DNA of 64,000 nucleotides from Bacteroidales bacterium (GCA_015493525.1 WGCY01000053.1:1-64000); one strand, 5' to 3'; shown: positions 18,301 through 27,224, counted from the first letter of the stretch. Notes: generated by a model from the letters alone, not told the origin. Program-made: numbers and translations.

Positions 18301-20323
18301 GGGCACTCCATGCCCCGATGCGTTCATCGGTAAATGAAGCTCCGTGGTTCGGTGTCCCGACCATAATCAGTTTTCTTACATCGTTGAGCACCACAGGTTT
18401 TTGGAACCTTTGTTGTGCCAGTTCCTGTCTGGTTAGTTTGACGTTGTAGGGTATCCATATACCGGCGGCTTTGCCGTATTTGGCCATGTTGCTGATGTAA
18501 TAACGGCTGATGAGGCCGCCCATGCTGTGGGCCACAATGTCCACCCGGTTTTGGATGATGCCGTTGTCCAGATAGGCTTTCCGCAGCTCCTGAATGTAGC
18601 GGCCCAGTTTCTGTGCCTGCCGCTCAATGGTGGATTCGTCCGGCGGGCCTTTGTAATATTCACGGACAATGGCATCGTACCTGTCGCGGCGCAGTTGAAC
18701 GGCCAGGTGTTCCCAGGTAGTTTCATTACCGGTAAACCCGTGTACCAGCATGACCGGCGGACGGCATACCTGAATATGGAAAATAAAGGTCCCGGGATTG
18801 CCGTCTTCGTCTTCGTAGGCGATGCTTACCGGCACATCGGCTGCCCATAAGTTACCGGACAATCCGTGTACTCCTTTGTCATTTTCTTTGATGGGGAGTT
18901 GTTTGTTTAAGAAGCTGTATTTCAGGTAAGCAGGAGGTACAAATTCCATGTCGCCCTCGCCGTTTTTATCCAGTATCAGTGGAATCTTCAAAGAAGACTG
19001 GGGGACAAACCCTCCCAATGCGGGAGGCTGTACCACAACAGATGATGGGTCGATGCCAAAGGTTTTTATATGCAGTTTTAATGTGGAGAAGCCATCGGAC
19101 ACAATTCCGAAATTTTTGTCCGGTTCGTACACGCCTAAATTATCGATGGAAACTTTTATTCCCACACGCTCCAGCTTTATATTGAGCGTTTCAGTCAGTG
19201 GGGATTTTCCATGGGCTTTTCCATGAAGGGTGTACCGGCCGGAACTGTCAGTAACAAAAGAAACATTTTGTCCGATGAAAGAAATCTTTACCCCATTGAG
19301 GGGATGGCCGTTTTTATCGGTAATAATGCCGCTCAGGTAGATATCGGAACCCTGAAAATCCTTTTTGTCCAGCTCCGTGGTAAAGGCACGGTAACCTTTG
19401 GCCGAAACAACTACCAGAATATTATCTCCGTGGGGCATAGAGGTATCTGCTGGTGCAGCCAGCCCCATTTGCTTATAAAAATAATTTCGGGCTTGCCCGA
19501 TTTGTTCATCGCATTTTTCCAGTAAATTCCCCAGTACCTTGGTAACCTGGTCCAGTTGCCCCACATGGCCATTCGTTTCAACAGAGCCTGAAATCCCCCC
19601 GTATTTTGAATCTATCAGGATTATACTGCCCTGATAATGATCGGCATGGCCAAGAATCAGGTTTTTCATTTTGTCATTTCCAACCGTTTGCTTGTCCTGC
19701 CCCAGTTCAGCAATCTTTCTCCTGATTGTATCCTGGATTTTTGGATTTGCTACCGACACGATTTCGGTTTCATAATCCAATAGTCCGTGAAAGCTGCCAT
19801 AATGTTTATTTATAATACGAAAGTCTGAAACCTCGTCTGTATACAGCCATCGGTTATTGTCCTTAAAGTCTTGTTCCAGGGTCTTATTATAAGGCGGTCC
19901 CCAAAACGAATTCGTGTAATTAATGTTGATGGTGCTGTCACTGTTCCATAAATTGTATCCGTTGTCAAGAAAAACCCTGAACCCGTTGTTTTTCGCCCAC
20001 TCCAGAACAGTACTGGTAACCAGTTCGTTATAAATCTGGTTTGTCCTTACCGTGGGGTGATACCTGGGATTGGAAGCGGGAACTACCTCTATTTTGTAGC
20101 CTTTCATAAGAATAGAAGGGTCTTTTTTATATTCCCGTTTCAGGAAATCAAAATGCTTTTTGACGAAATCTTCGGGGGTGATGGGCTTGAAATCCGAATA
20201 ATCAAACTGCCTCACACCGATTTCACCGGATATTTGGGCTTCTGTGCTTTTTGCAAATAGCATTATGAGCAAAAGCGAAAAAAATGTCAGGAAACCAGGG
20301 GAATAAACTACGGCCTTTTTCAT
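15368..20323 (-). CDS. Giant exported lipase-like protein with C-terminal FecR-like domain
   Basis: A 1651-residue protein starting at MKKAVVYS, where a signal peptide (cleavage near STEAQ) begins; the frame stays open 17 codons upstream without a better start. Order: an N-terminal domain with LGHADHYQG; a carboxypeptidase-regulatory-like Ig module (about 320-380, GIITDKNGHPLNGVKISFIG); an alpha/beta hydrolase of lipase/PGAP1 type with MLVHGFTGNETTW (about 525), nucleophile elbow AHSMGG (Ser near 598) and GTPNHGASF (about 657); a long region without recognised motifs; and near the C-terminus a FecR-like stretch (NIVRGRFLLQIPAAG ... VLKVYEGEVALKN). There is no T9SS sorting domain. Likely a periplasmic or outer-surface esterase acting on lipid or polymer; the substrate is unknown. 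Confidence 0.75.
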   Translation of the reverse strand: MKKAVVYSPGFLTFFSLLLIMLFAKSTEAQISGEIGVRQFDYSDFKPITPEDFVKKHFDFLKREYKKDPSILMKGYKIEVVPASNPRYHPTVRTNQIYNELVTSTVLEWAKNNGFRVFLDNGYNLWNSDSTININYTNSFWGPPYNKTLEQDFKDNNRWLYTDEVSDFRIINKHYGSFHGLLDYETEIVSVANPKIQDTIRRKIAELGQDKQTVGNDKMKNLILGHADHYQGSIILIDSKYGGISGSVETNGHVGQLDQVTKVLGNLLEKCDEQIGQARNYFYKQMGLAAPADTSMPHGDNILVVVSAKGYRAFTTELDKKDFQGSDIYLSGIITDKNGHPLNGVKISFIGQNVSFVTDSSGRYTLHGKAHGKSPLTETLNIKLERVGIKVSIDNLGVYEPDKNFGIVSDGFSTLKLHIKTFGIDPSSVVVQPPALGGFVPQSSLKIPLILDKNGEGDMEFVPPAYLKYSFLNKQLPIKENDKGVHGLSGNLWAADVPVSIAYEDEDGNPGTFIFHIQVCRPPVMLVHGFTGNETTWEHLAVQLRRDRYDAIVREYYKGPPDESTIERQAQKLGRYIQELRKAYLDNGIIQNRVDIVAHSMGGLISRYYISNMAKYGKAAGIWIPYNVKLTRQELAQQRFQKPVVLNDVRKLIMVGTPNHGASFTDERIGAWSALINKVHQLANGELRYDSPFLAKLNAGESEGRHLDPNVQYALIYGMRRRSQTYPLDNILYPVKTALRKLANDDGVVTVQSAKLNGVMSYGFPADRQHYAYGYIHSPALGNFCKGDAAITTDTVVFNKIEDLLQDDIPRVPLKNAETRIIHANGQLFMRYYATQNWIPVRTPLTYKNPKKLVYNFCRLKTKDGSATLGFFLNGYHWGNLMVQPHSIVYYDFTSPEYVRIYLQKGKVRFRSKKQDCGGFDVVMGDKTGEKWYAFNPKARVKDLNTDFIVEQDSIIDVQSISGKVVLTLPPQSGKKPVAKTFSTKGGFVLSSNGTLTSHPLPDSGWWSNMDTAFLPNYIYDSNRFILPKNTVQLSFSEPYLPVSGFGTLKIHVDSLPGDTLTRNYRVKIILKNDSLLPFITLITPTGTTDSLGQFKTEITFREPAPGDYSSLGKIPLNARFNIVLYRGLSDTVVFYKELPVPLGMTLFTGQTTGPGLKPRKEPPPRLNQIIYQIATESDSAGHFYTLFNTTAYNKNRLQLKKLAAQAQEATVKGLEHFVLQWSADGMFPLSYQLDGLKSHFLPGKTIVLGRKKQIDILSPPEQEKRLKQMLKSFIKTMPLYDLPKTLLLDKLEELTFQYQAQVDAPIWQAGDNRIAIPESNKTFWNLNKNNHSMAYPVLLEVFRHFLQYNLFNGQHRDFKGEADFFHYLFFNYLKDKYDRFVLKSIYFQPVDTTKFPKQTRFLIRYYGNRCTENPVGVYSDFLLTKMLYAHGTDNGEEASTLQEWLLAKITYGQKVFIVKTDNPDSLATKYGLLPDKWYPVLIPRDDFANSSVQVGNKTITDFRQSPSLTLTDTSLVNIVRGRFLLQIPAAGLTSLVMLQQGSSFKTDTANRLILESGYFNFKAPVPFRTAQASFFPKSSNFMVSIDPKHTVLKVYEGEVALKNDKADLVIHQGESTSISRSGSIKKPRPMNEITPPDSLTEVRIPFVLNK

Positions 20324-20371
20324 AATTGTTGTGTTTGCAAAGAATGGTTGGACACGGATATTTATAAAACA

Positions 20372-20403
20372 CAAATATAAACAAAATGGATATAACTTGC
20401 AAA
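20372..20403 (-). promoter_or_regulatory. Promoter of the lipase-like gene
   Basis: On the minus strand TTTG (20400-20403), 20 bp, then TATATTTG (20372-20379): a perfect match to the Bacteroidota sigma factor consensus, about 50 bases before the start codon. Confidence 0.7.
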
Positions 20404-20569
20404 GTTTGTGAGAGATAAATTTGGCTTATTGCTATTTCCCCGGCTAATACCCACTTTAAAGTAGCAGGATTCTCATATTAACCTATTTGTCCTGTCTGGA
20501 ACAAGATTTTTGTAGAAAAAGAAGATTAACCCACCGACAAGTCCCGGTAAAATTGTTTAAAAAATCCGT

Positions 20570-22993
20570 TTATTTTTTTCTAAAAATTTTAAACAACAAA
20601 AAGAAAACACCCAGGCCAATCACCAGCCCGCCAAGCACCTGTCCCCATGCGCCAATCAACACTATCTTGTGTAAGATTTCACTGTGTTCTTTTCTGTCAA
20701 TGGTTACGCCGGCATACTGTGCCACATGGCCCATGAGCGAAACGGCAGGGTCTTTGTCCGGGATGGTTTTGTGGCAGGAGAGGCAGATACCGCGGCGGTC
20801 CAGCTTGTTTAAGGCTTCCCGGCCCAGTGGCCCCGCCAGGTTCCAGTGGTCATCCACGGTTTGCACGGGATTTCCGTTTTTGTCAATGAACCGGCTCCAA
20901 TCGGAATTGAAATTCTCAAGTTTAGGTTTCTGGATGGTGAAGCGGTGTGGAATAACTTTTCCATCGGCTGTTTTTAAATCCACCACCCAGTCTTTGCTCA
21001 TGTCGCCGTAAAGTTTTCCGGCATCAATGCCGTAGCCCATGGCTTTGGCGTTGGCGTGGCAGCTTTCGCAGCTTCGGGAATGTTTCTGTACCGTGTGTGA
21101 ATGGACGGCGGCCATCACAATGCCGGGAAGCTTCCTTTTGCTGCCGGGGTGTTTGTAATCGGGCATCATAAACACATGGTTTTGCAACAGGGCTTTGCCA
21201 TCCTTGCCGATGACCGTAACCACCACCTGGCATCCGGGCATGGCCGGGGAGATGCGTCCCTCACCATTTTGTACCAGCGGCGGGTTCTCCCAGCGCAGGT
21301 AACTGCGGGTTTCGGTAACCTTGCCGGGAACAAGATAGCTCCTGTCAGCCGGGTTGCGCATGCCACCGGTAGTACCGTGCATGTCGTGGTCGGTGGCCAT
21401 GGCCAGCCAGTCGGGTTTTTTTTGTCCCTTGGAATAATCGATTTTTACGTGGCAGCCGTAACATTGTGGTACCCAGGTGTCGTGGCAGGTATAACACTCC
21501 AGCCGGTCGGTATGTTCCTTAATCTGGTCCATGGCAACAAGCCCTGTTCTGGAGATTTTGTTTTCTGCTTTCAGCTCTTTCAGCGGTTTCAGCTTAATGT
21601 CTTTGCCGCTGGCCAAATGGACGATGACATCATTTCCATCCCTGACCACATTTTTATACGGATTTCCACGTGCTGTAAGGAGATAACCATTTAATGGTTT
21701 ATAGGTAGTGCCTTCTTCCAGGTATTTGGGCAAGACTTTTGTGGTGCCCCTGGGCTTTCCCGTAGCCGGATGCGTGGCAAACTCATCACTGTAGCCCAAA
21801 GGCAATTCCCACGGATATTTTTTTGTCGTTCCGTGGCAATCCTGACATTCTATCTCTACCGGGCCGAGTGTGGCACCGCTGAGAAATCCATCGCCATGAA
21901 GGTCGCGTGTGGTATGACAATCCTGGCAAAGCATGCCCTTGCGCATGTGCACGTCCGATTTTAGGTGCAGGTAATGTTTGGTGTGCAGTTTGGGCTGGGT
22001 GGAGCCATTTTTGCCGTAAGTGGGATAGTAGGAAGTCTCCATAAGCCCTTCGTAGCTCACGCCGATGCGTTTTCCACGGTTGTGGCAGGTGGTACAGGTC
22101 TCCACGGGAACGCCGGTGTAGCTGAGGCCGTGCACCTTTACCACTGCATTGCGGGAAGACTGGATTTGGTGTACCAGCATGTGGCCGGCTTTATCTTTTG
22201 GGATTGTCGGATCGTTGCCTTCGTAGAATCCGTCGTTGCTGTACGGAATGTGGCAGCTGGAGCATCCAATACCGCGGTAATCACCCCGTTTTTGCCGGCC
22301 TTTGGAGCCGGTGTGGCAGCGCAGGCACTCTTCACGCAAATAAGTGTAAGCCGATAGTTTCGGGTTTTTGGTAACCTGTTCCACCGTAGGGGCTGCCGGC
22401 AAAGCTTCGTTTTTTGCAGGGTAAACCTGCGGGTTGAGGTCGTGGAGCTTTTGCATATATTTTTGATAGGCTTCCGTGCCCAGCCGTTCGTGCGGATCAG
22501 ATGGGTTGGCAGTTACGTAATTGGCCTGGTTGTGGCGATAGCCTTCCAGTCCGCCGAAAGAGTAGAGCGTACCATGAATTTTGCCCTGCTCGGTCATCAT
22601 GAGGCTGTTCATTTGGGCGGCCACCTGCTCTTTATGGCACAGGCCGCAGGTATTTTTGTTGATCCACGGACTGCCGGGGTCGGGATAAAATTCTTTGGGG
22701 CCTTCGTGTGTCCTGAAATAGGGGAGGGTACCTGTGTGGGCAGCGGCAGCTTTAACGGCATTCGGATTTCCACCATGGCAGATGATGCAACCGTTGGGAT
22801 CGCCGGCTTCCGCCCCTTTTTTATAAATCTGTTTCATCATTTTGCTGCTGTGTTGCCGGATGGGCGCAATTCCGTGATGGCACGAAAGACAGTATTTATT
22901 CGGGGCAGGAAAGCCTTTCTGCGCATAAGTAGCACCCGATGAAAAGGTTATCAGAAAAAGTACGCCAATAAAAAAGTAAAGGTTTCTAACCAT
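20570..22993 (-). CDS. Dodecaheme membrane-anchored cytochrome c
   Basis: An 807-residue protein with twelve CXXCH heme sites: CLSCH, CIICH, CGLCH, CLRCH, CSSCH, CTTCH, CQDCH (twice), CYTCH, CYGCH, CESCH and CLSCH. The N-terminus is a signal peptide (to TYAQK) and the C-terminus a single membrane helix (IVLIGAWGQVLGGLVIGLGVFFLLF) followed by RKK. The heme domain is therefore periplasmic and tethered to the cytoplasmic membrane. Hemes are spread along residues ~35 to ~760, with a long heme-free stretch between sites 8 and 9 and another between 10 and 11. A role in electron transfer or reduction of an oxyanion or metal is plausible, but no family with a known substrate could be assigned. No quinol dehydrogenase or cytochrome maturation gene is adjacent. 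Confidence 0.85.
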   Translation of the reverse strand: MVRNLYFFIGVLFLITFSSGATYAQKGFPAPNKYCLSCHHGIAPIRQHSSKMMKQIYKKGAEAGDPNGCIICHGGNPNAVKAAAAHTGTLPYFRTHEGPKEFYPDPGSPWINKNTCGLCHKEQVAAQMNSLMMTEQGKIHGTLYSFGGLEGYRHNQANYVTANPSDPHERLGTEAYQKYMQKLHDLNPQVYPAKNEALPAAPTVEQVTKNPKLSAYTYLREECLRCHTGSKGRQKRGDYRGIGCSSCHIPYSNDGFYEGNDPTIPKDKAGHMLVHQIQSSRNAVVKVHGLSYTGVPVETCTTCHNRGKRIGVSYEGLMETSYYPTYGKNGSTQPKLHTKHYLHLKSDVHMRKGMLCQDCHTTRDLHGDGFLSGATLGPVEIECQDCHGTTKKYPWELPLGYSDEFATHPATGKPRGTTKVLPKYLEEGTTYKPLNGYLLTARGNPYKNVVRDGNDVIVHLASGKDIKLKPLKELKAENKISRTGLVAMDQIKEHTDRLECYTCHDTWVPQCYGCHVKIDYSKGQKKPDWLAMATDHDMHGTTGGMRNPADRSYLVPGKVTETRSYLRWENPPLVQNGEGRISPAMPGCQVVVTVIGKDGKALLQNHVFMMPDYKHPGSKRKLPGIVMAAVHSHTVQKHSRSCESCHANAKAMGYGIDAGKLYGDMSKDWVVDLKTADGKVIPHRFTIQKPKLENFNSDWSRFIDKNGNPVQTVDDHWNLAGPLGREALNKLDRRGICLSCHKTIPDKDPAVSLMGHVAQYAGVTIDRKEHSEILHKIVLIGAWGQVLGGLVIGLGVFFLLFKIFRKK

Positions 22994-23013
22994 ATCAATG
23001 AATTTACATATTT

Positions 23014-23044
23014 CAAAGATAGCGTATTTTTACCAAAATCCAAA
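23014..23044 (-). promoter_or_regulatory. Promoter of the dodecaheme cytochrome gene
   Basis: On the minus strand TTTG (23041-23044), 19 bp, TATCTTTG (23014-23021): a perfect consensus match 21 bases before the start codon. The opposing cyclophilin gene has its own TATCTTTG at 23050-23057 on the plus strand, so the two promoters nearly touch. Confidence 0.7.
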
Positions 23045-23074
23045 ATTTATATCTTTGAAAAAAATAAATCTATT

Positions 23075-23716
23075 ATGAGAAAAGCGGGAATCTTTTTATT
23101 GGCTATGGGAATGGTTATCTTGTTTTCATGTAACCAACAACATTCCGGAAGCCAAAAAAACAGCAAAAAGTCTGTTGCCAAAACAGCCGTCCGGCATCCG
23201 CTGGTGGTAATGAAAACGAAATTCGGGACGATTGTGGCTGAATTATATCCTGACAAAGCACCGTTAACAGTGGCAAATTTTGAACGCTATATCCGTGAAA
23301 ACAGGTTAAAAGATGCGGTTTTTTACCGGACGGTAACCCTGCGAAACCAACCCGGAAAAAAGATAAAAATTCAGGTGATACAGGGCGGCCTTTTCAGGGA
23401 TGACCATCCGGCCATGCTGCCCTCCATAAAACTGGAAACCACAAAAAAAACAGGGCTGCATCATTTGAATGGGACCTTATCCATGGCGCGTATCGAGCCA
23501 AACTCGGCCACCAGTGAGTTTTTTATCTGCATTGGCAAGCAGCCATCGCTGGATTATGGCGGCAAACGCAATCCCGACGGACAGGGTTTTGCCGCTTTCG
23601 GACGGGTTGTCAAAGGCATGGATGTGGTTCGAAAAATACAACGGCAGCCATCCAATCGCCAGCTGCTGACACCTTTGATAAAAATTGATACTATTTTTCT
23701 GAAAGGGACAAAATAG
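23075..23716 (+). CDS. Cyclophilin-type peptidyl-prolyl isomerase lipoprotein
   Basis: A 213-residue protein with a lipoprotein signal (MRKAGIFLLAMGMVILFSC, lipidated Cys19) and a cyclophilin domain over about residues 45-210: MKTKFGTIVAELYPDKAPLTVANFERYI, FYRTV, VIQGG, GTLSMARIEPNSATSEFFICIG and FGRVVKGMDVV. It would catalyse prolyl isomerisation during folding of exported proteins, anchored in the periplasm-facing side of a membrane. The catalytic Arg is in FYRTV, and the substrate-binding Phe/Met and Gln positions are largely kept. It is divergent from the cytochrome gene. Its stop lies four bases from that of the TonB-dependent receptor, so the two transcripts converge and must overlap. 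Confidence 0.9.
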   Translation: MRKAGIFLLAMGMVILFSCNQQHSGSQKNSKKSVAKTAVRHPLVVMKTKFGTIVAELYPDKAPLTVANFERYIRENRLKDAVFYRTVTLRNQPGKKIKIQVIQGGLFRDDHPAMLPSIKLETTKKTGLHHLNGTLSMARIEPNSATSEFFICIGKQPSLDYGGKRNPDGQGFAAFGRVVKGMDVVRKIQRQPSNRQLLTPLIKIDTIFLKGTK

Positions 23717-23720
23717 CCGG

Positions 23721-26141
23721 TCAAAGATTTAAACTGTAACGGATGGTTATGGTCCTGGGCGGTTCGGCTTTTAACGGACGAAGTGAATACATTTTGTTGG
23801 TAACATTGTTGCTGAGCACAGATATTTTGCTGCTTTTGCTCAGGTCGTAACTCACCCTGACATCCCAAATCATGTTTCCGTTGTTGTGGTGGTAGTAGTA
23901 ATTGCGGTACAAAATTGCCTGCATGGTGCCTCCGGCAGCGAGGGTAACATCCTCGAAATCAAAAATGGCTTTGTCGAGGTTGACAATTTTGCTGAAATAC
24001 CGCATGGAAGTACCCACGGCAAACCTGTTGAAATCCAGTTCCAAATCAAGCTTGGCAGTATGCAGGAACCGGTATTTCAGGATATGCGAGGAGGGGTTTA
24101 CACTTGTTGTGTTATAGGAAAAAGCCGTTTTTCCCCCGGGATTGTAGTCGTGGGCAAAAACCAAATCGGGTTCCAGTGCCACCGGATGAACATAGGTGTA
24201 GCCGGCCATTACATTCAGTGTAACGTGTTTGCTGAAAGCAGCTTGCCCCATAAGGGAGAAATCCACTCCGGTAATCCGGGATGGCCCGGTATTGACAAAT
24301 TTAAAACCGGCATAGGCGAAGGTGTAGGTTGAATCCCAGAAGCCAAACAGGTATTCAATGGTGTTTTTATACTCCTGATAAAAGAAAGCCACATCGGCAT
24401 ATCCCTTGAATTTACTCAATTTAAAAGCTTGTTTGATACCGACTTCAGCATTCCAACTGGATTCCGGTTGCAAATGTGGATTGTCGAAAACGCCAAAAGT
24501 CCCCACTTTTGTGCGGATAAAACGTTCGGCAATGGTAGGAAACCGGTATCCCATGCCAATAGAAGCCCGCAGGTAAGTTGCAATGCCAACATGAAACGAT
24601 GAGCCAAAACGAAAGATGGGCTTTACCTTTTTTATTGTTCCGTTAAGGTTGAAATATTCGATGCGTATGCCAAAAGAAAGGTTGGCCACTTTGCCATATT
24701 TCTTTTCTACTTCGGCGTACCATGACAGGTTCCAGAGATAATTGGTATCGGAACCCGAACCCACATACATGTTGGCCACCGAATGGTTGTAGTCGCTTAC
24801 AACACCACTGACAAGGTCAACGTTGCCCACTTTTTTAAACTGTTTCCTCACCTCGTATTTGTTGTAAATGGTCATCCATTTGTTGGACTGGTCCAGGTTT
24901 GCCTTGGAATCTGAATACATAATCCGGGAGATAAAAGCATGCTTTGCCCCGCTTTTTGAATAGTAGTTGATAAAAGGGTCCACATAGAAAATAAACTGGT
25001 CGTTGGCCAGGATAGCTCCCGGATAGCCCCGGTAGAAGCCTGCCGTATCGTCCAGCCAGGCCATGACAGTGGCTTTTTTCTGACGCATAAAATTCCCGTT
25101 TATCCCGAAATTGAGCCCGGCTGTCTTTTTGGACCGCCTGCGCAGGTTAAAGTTAAAACGCAGGAGGCGATTGGCCATTTTGCTGTTGGTAAAGCCCGAG
25201 CTGTCCACAATGGGGGGGATAACCTTTGGCGGCCCCTGATAGTTATGGCCGTAACTGAAATTTCCTCCCAGCACCAGGTCTGTATAACCATCGCCGAGCC
25301 TTTGCGAATGGCTAAAAGCAATGCCTGCAACGGGAGCCAATCCTGTCCACCACTTCTCAGCAATTTTGTTTGGGGCCGTATAAGTGCCGACATAAGTGTT
25401 CACATAGGTGTGGGGCTTGAGCCCCGGATAATTCATGCGCACATAAATAGCCCCGCTGAGGGAAGAAGACCCTGAAAGTACCGAGGAGGCCCCTTTTACC
25501 ACCTCAATCTGCCGGATGTTTTCCACTGGGATAAAAGACCAGTCTGGCTTTCCGGCATCGGCACTGGCAATGGGTATGCCATCCACAAAAACGCCAACTT
25601 TAGAGCCAACGCCGAAAGTAAAACCGCTGCCGCCCCTGATTTGCGGTTCTTCATCGAGGATGGTAACGCCGGGAGTAAGGTCAAGAATGGTAGAAATGTT
25701 TTGCGTGTTACGGTCCTGGATGATTTTGGGCTTCATGACTTCGATGGAAACTGTCTGGTCTTCCAGCTTTTTGTTGAATTTCCCGGCCCGTACCACCAGC
25801 TCTTTCACGGTATAACTTTCCGGTTCCAGCTGGATGGTTTTTAGCTTTAAAGTTGCATTTTTTTTGACAAGGACAGTGAAAACCCTGGATTTCATGCCGG
25901 TGTATGAAACTTCAACCTGCTGGTTTCCGACAGGCAGGGATAGTTGAAAAAATCCGTTGTAATCTGCAATGGTACCTATCGACAGGTTTGATTTAAGGTA
26001 GACGTTGGCACCAATAAGGGAGGTTTCCGTCCCTGCCTCAACCACACGGCCGGTAATGATGCCCGTTTGTCCGAGTACAATACCGGGAACTATTCCAAAA
26101 AGAAAAGCAAGCAGGTAAAGAATTCCGTGTCTTTTTCCCAT
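23721..26141 (-). CDS. TonB-dependent outer-membrane receptor
   Basis: An 806-residue receptor: signal peptide (to VLGQ), a CarboxypepD_reg-like domain (about 25-110, GRVVEAGTETSLIGANVYLKS, NGFFQLSLPVG), a plug domain (about 115-230, TPGVTILDEEPQIRGGSGFTFGVGSKVGVFVDGIP and IEVVKGASSVLSGSSSLSGAIYV) and a beta-barrel to the C-terminus (ending TIRYSLNL). It takes up a large ligand using energy from TonB; the ligand is unknown. It is not a SusC: no SusD gene follows. Instead the gene upstream in the same operon encodes a T9SS substrate (16-base gap), which may present the ligand or act on it outside the cell. Confidence 0.9.
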   Translation of the reverse strand: MGKRHGILYLLAFLFGIVPGIVLGQTGIITGRVVEAGTETSLIGANVYLKSNLSIGTIADYNGFFQLSLPVGNQQVEVSYTGMKSRVFTVLVKKNATLKLKTIQLEPESYTVKELVVRAGKFNKKLEDQTVSIEVMKPKIIQDRNTQNISTILDLTPGVTILDEEPQIRGGSGFTFGVGSKVGVFVDGIPIASADAGKPDWSFIPVENIRQIEVVKGASSVLSGSSSLSGAIYVRMNYPGLKPHTYVNTYVGTYTAPNKIAEKWWTGLAPVAGIAFSHSQRLGDGYTDLVLGGNFSYGHNYQGPPKVIPPIVDSSGFTNSKMANRLLRFNFNLRRRSKKTAGLNFGINGNFMRQKKATVMAWLDDTAGFYRGYPGAILANDQFIFYVDPFINYYSKSGAKHAFISRIMYSDSKANLDQSNKWMTIYNKYEVRKQFKKVGNVDLVSGVVSDYNHSVANMYVGSGSDTNYLWNLSWYAEVEKKYGKVANLSFGIRIEYFNLNGTIKKVKPIFRFGSSFHVGIATYLRASIGMGYRFPTIAERFIRTKVGTFGVFDNPHLQPESSWNAEVGIKQAFKLSKFKGYADVAFFYQEYKNTIEYLFGFWDSTYTFAYAGFKFVNTGPSRITGVDFSLMGQAAFSKHVTLNVMAGYTYVHPVALEPDLVFAHDYNPGGKTAFSYNTTSVNPSSHILKYRFLHTAKLDLELDFNRFAVGTSMRYFSKIVNLDKAIFDFEDVTLAAGGTMQAILYRNYYYHHNNGNMIWDVRVSYDLSKSSKISVLSNNVTNKMYSLRPLKAEPPRTITIRYSLNL

Positions 26142-26157
26142 AAACCCCGGTTGTAAC

Positions 26158-27120
26158 TTAGTGTACCAAAATCTTTTTTACCAAAATATGGTTACCGTAT
26201 TGGGCCTGTACGAGGTAAATACCTGAGGGCAGGGAGGATATATCAATGGTTTTGTTGTCGCCATTTTGCAGGGTAGCGGTAACCTGTACCCGTCCGAGAA
26301 TGTTCAGGACGCGAATTTTACAGGTTCCGCGCGGGACATTTTTTATCCCGATGTGCAGTTGCTTGTTGTGGGCAAAGACGTCCAGGGTGCCTTTTTCATA
26401 ATCTTTTATACCCGTACTGTTATTGTAAACTACATTCAGGTCATCGAACATGGCACTACTTCCGGCAAGGGCCTTTGCCCCGTTTCCGGAAGTCAGGACA
26501 ATCAGAATATATTGCGGACTTTTGTCAGAATAATAATGAAAAGGGGTGGAAAACCGCACCCACTTGTCCACATCCGTATTCGGAAGGTCGAAAGAGGCTT
26601 TGGCAACCCAGGTGGAAGAGTCGTGGTTCACCAGCGGGGTTTGGGCATAACCGGTGTGCAGAATGGCCAAGACATTCCCGTGATCACCGGAGAGCGGTTT
26701 GCACATAAACCATCCCACAAGGCTGTCGGGCCTCCCTGTGAATGGCGTATTCCAAAGCGGATTGGCCGTATCGGTAAAGACATAGCTGGTAGAAGAGCTG
26801 ACTTCTGTGTGGTAACGTCCGTTTGACATGGTTCCGGTGGCTACCAGGCCCAAGGCACTCACATTAAACAACCGTAATGAATATTTACCACTGTGGGCTG
26901 TATCGCATCGTGCCCAGTTGACGGGGGCCATTGGGTTTACATTCGGGTTGTCACTGGTTTTGATGCCACTCCAGTTTACCGGTTCGGGATGGGCGGCAGG
27001 GAGGCCAATGGGCACTTCCCAGGATTCAAATCCGGGATTCTCCAGTGTATCAGCTGATTGGGCATGTAATACAAGAAATCCGGAAAATACGGCAAAGAGT
27101 GAGAGTAAAATTTTTTTCAT
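26158..27120 (-). CDS. Secreted protein with PCMD-like/jelly-roll region and T9SS sorting domain
   Basis: A 320-residue exported protein: signal peptide (MKKILLSLFAVFSGFLVLHAQSA), then a region beginning LENPGFESWE and containing ...HSGKYSLRLFN, GRPDSLVGWFM, DKWVRFSTPFHY and AMFDDLNVVYN. This resembles the PCMD/carbohydrate-binding jelly-roll modules of Bacteroidota surface proteins. The C-terminal ~75 residues are a Por sorting domain (KGTLDVFAHN ... IDISSLPSGIYLVQA ... VKKILVH). First gene of a two-gene operon with the TonB-dependent receptor. A sugar- or polymer-binding partner of that receptor is an inference; no catalytic residues are evident. Confidence 0.75.
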   Translation of the reverse strand: MKKILLSLFAVFSGFLVLHAQSADTLENPGFESWEVPIGLPAAHPEPVNWSGIKTSDNPNVNPMAPVNWARCDTAHSGKYSLRLFNVSALGLVATGTMSNGRYHTEVSSSTSYVFTDTANPLWNTPFTGRPDSLVGWFMCKPLSGDHGNVLAILHTGYAQTPLVNHDSSTWVAKASFDLPNTDVDKWVRFSTPFHYYSDKSPQYILIVLTSGNGAKALAGSSAMFDDLNVVYNNSTGIKDYEKGTLDVFAHNKQLHIGIKNVPRGTCKIRVLNILGRVQVTATLQNGDNKTIDISSLPSGIYLVQAQYGNHILVKKILVH

Positions 27121-27224
27121 GGCTTTATTATTTTGGTTGTAAAATTAGCAAAAAAATGGCAGGAACAAAAATGATATTTTTATTATGACCGGTGAAAGGC
27201 TAATTCCTAAATACGAAGGTGGAA

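Noticed and set aside
23721-26141. SusC-type receptor of a polysaccharide utilisation locus
   Set aside because: No SusD, glycoside hydrolase or polysaccharide lyase gene is found nearby; the upstream partner is a T9SS substrate.
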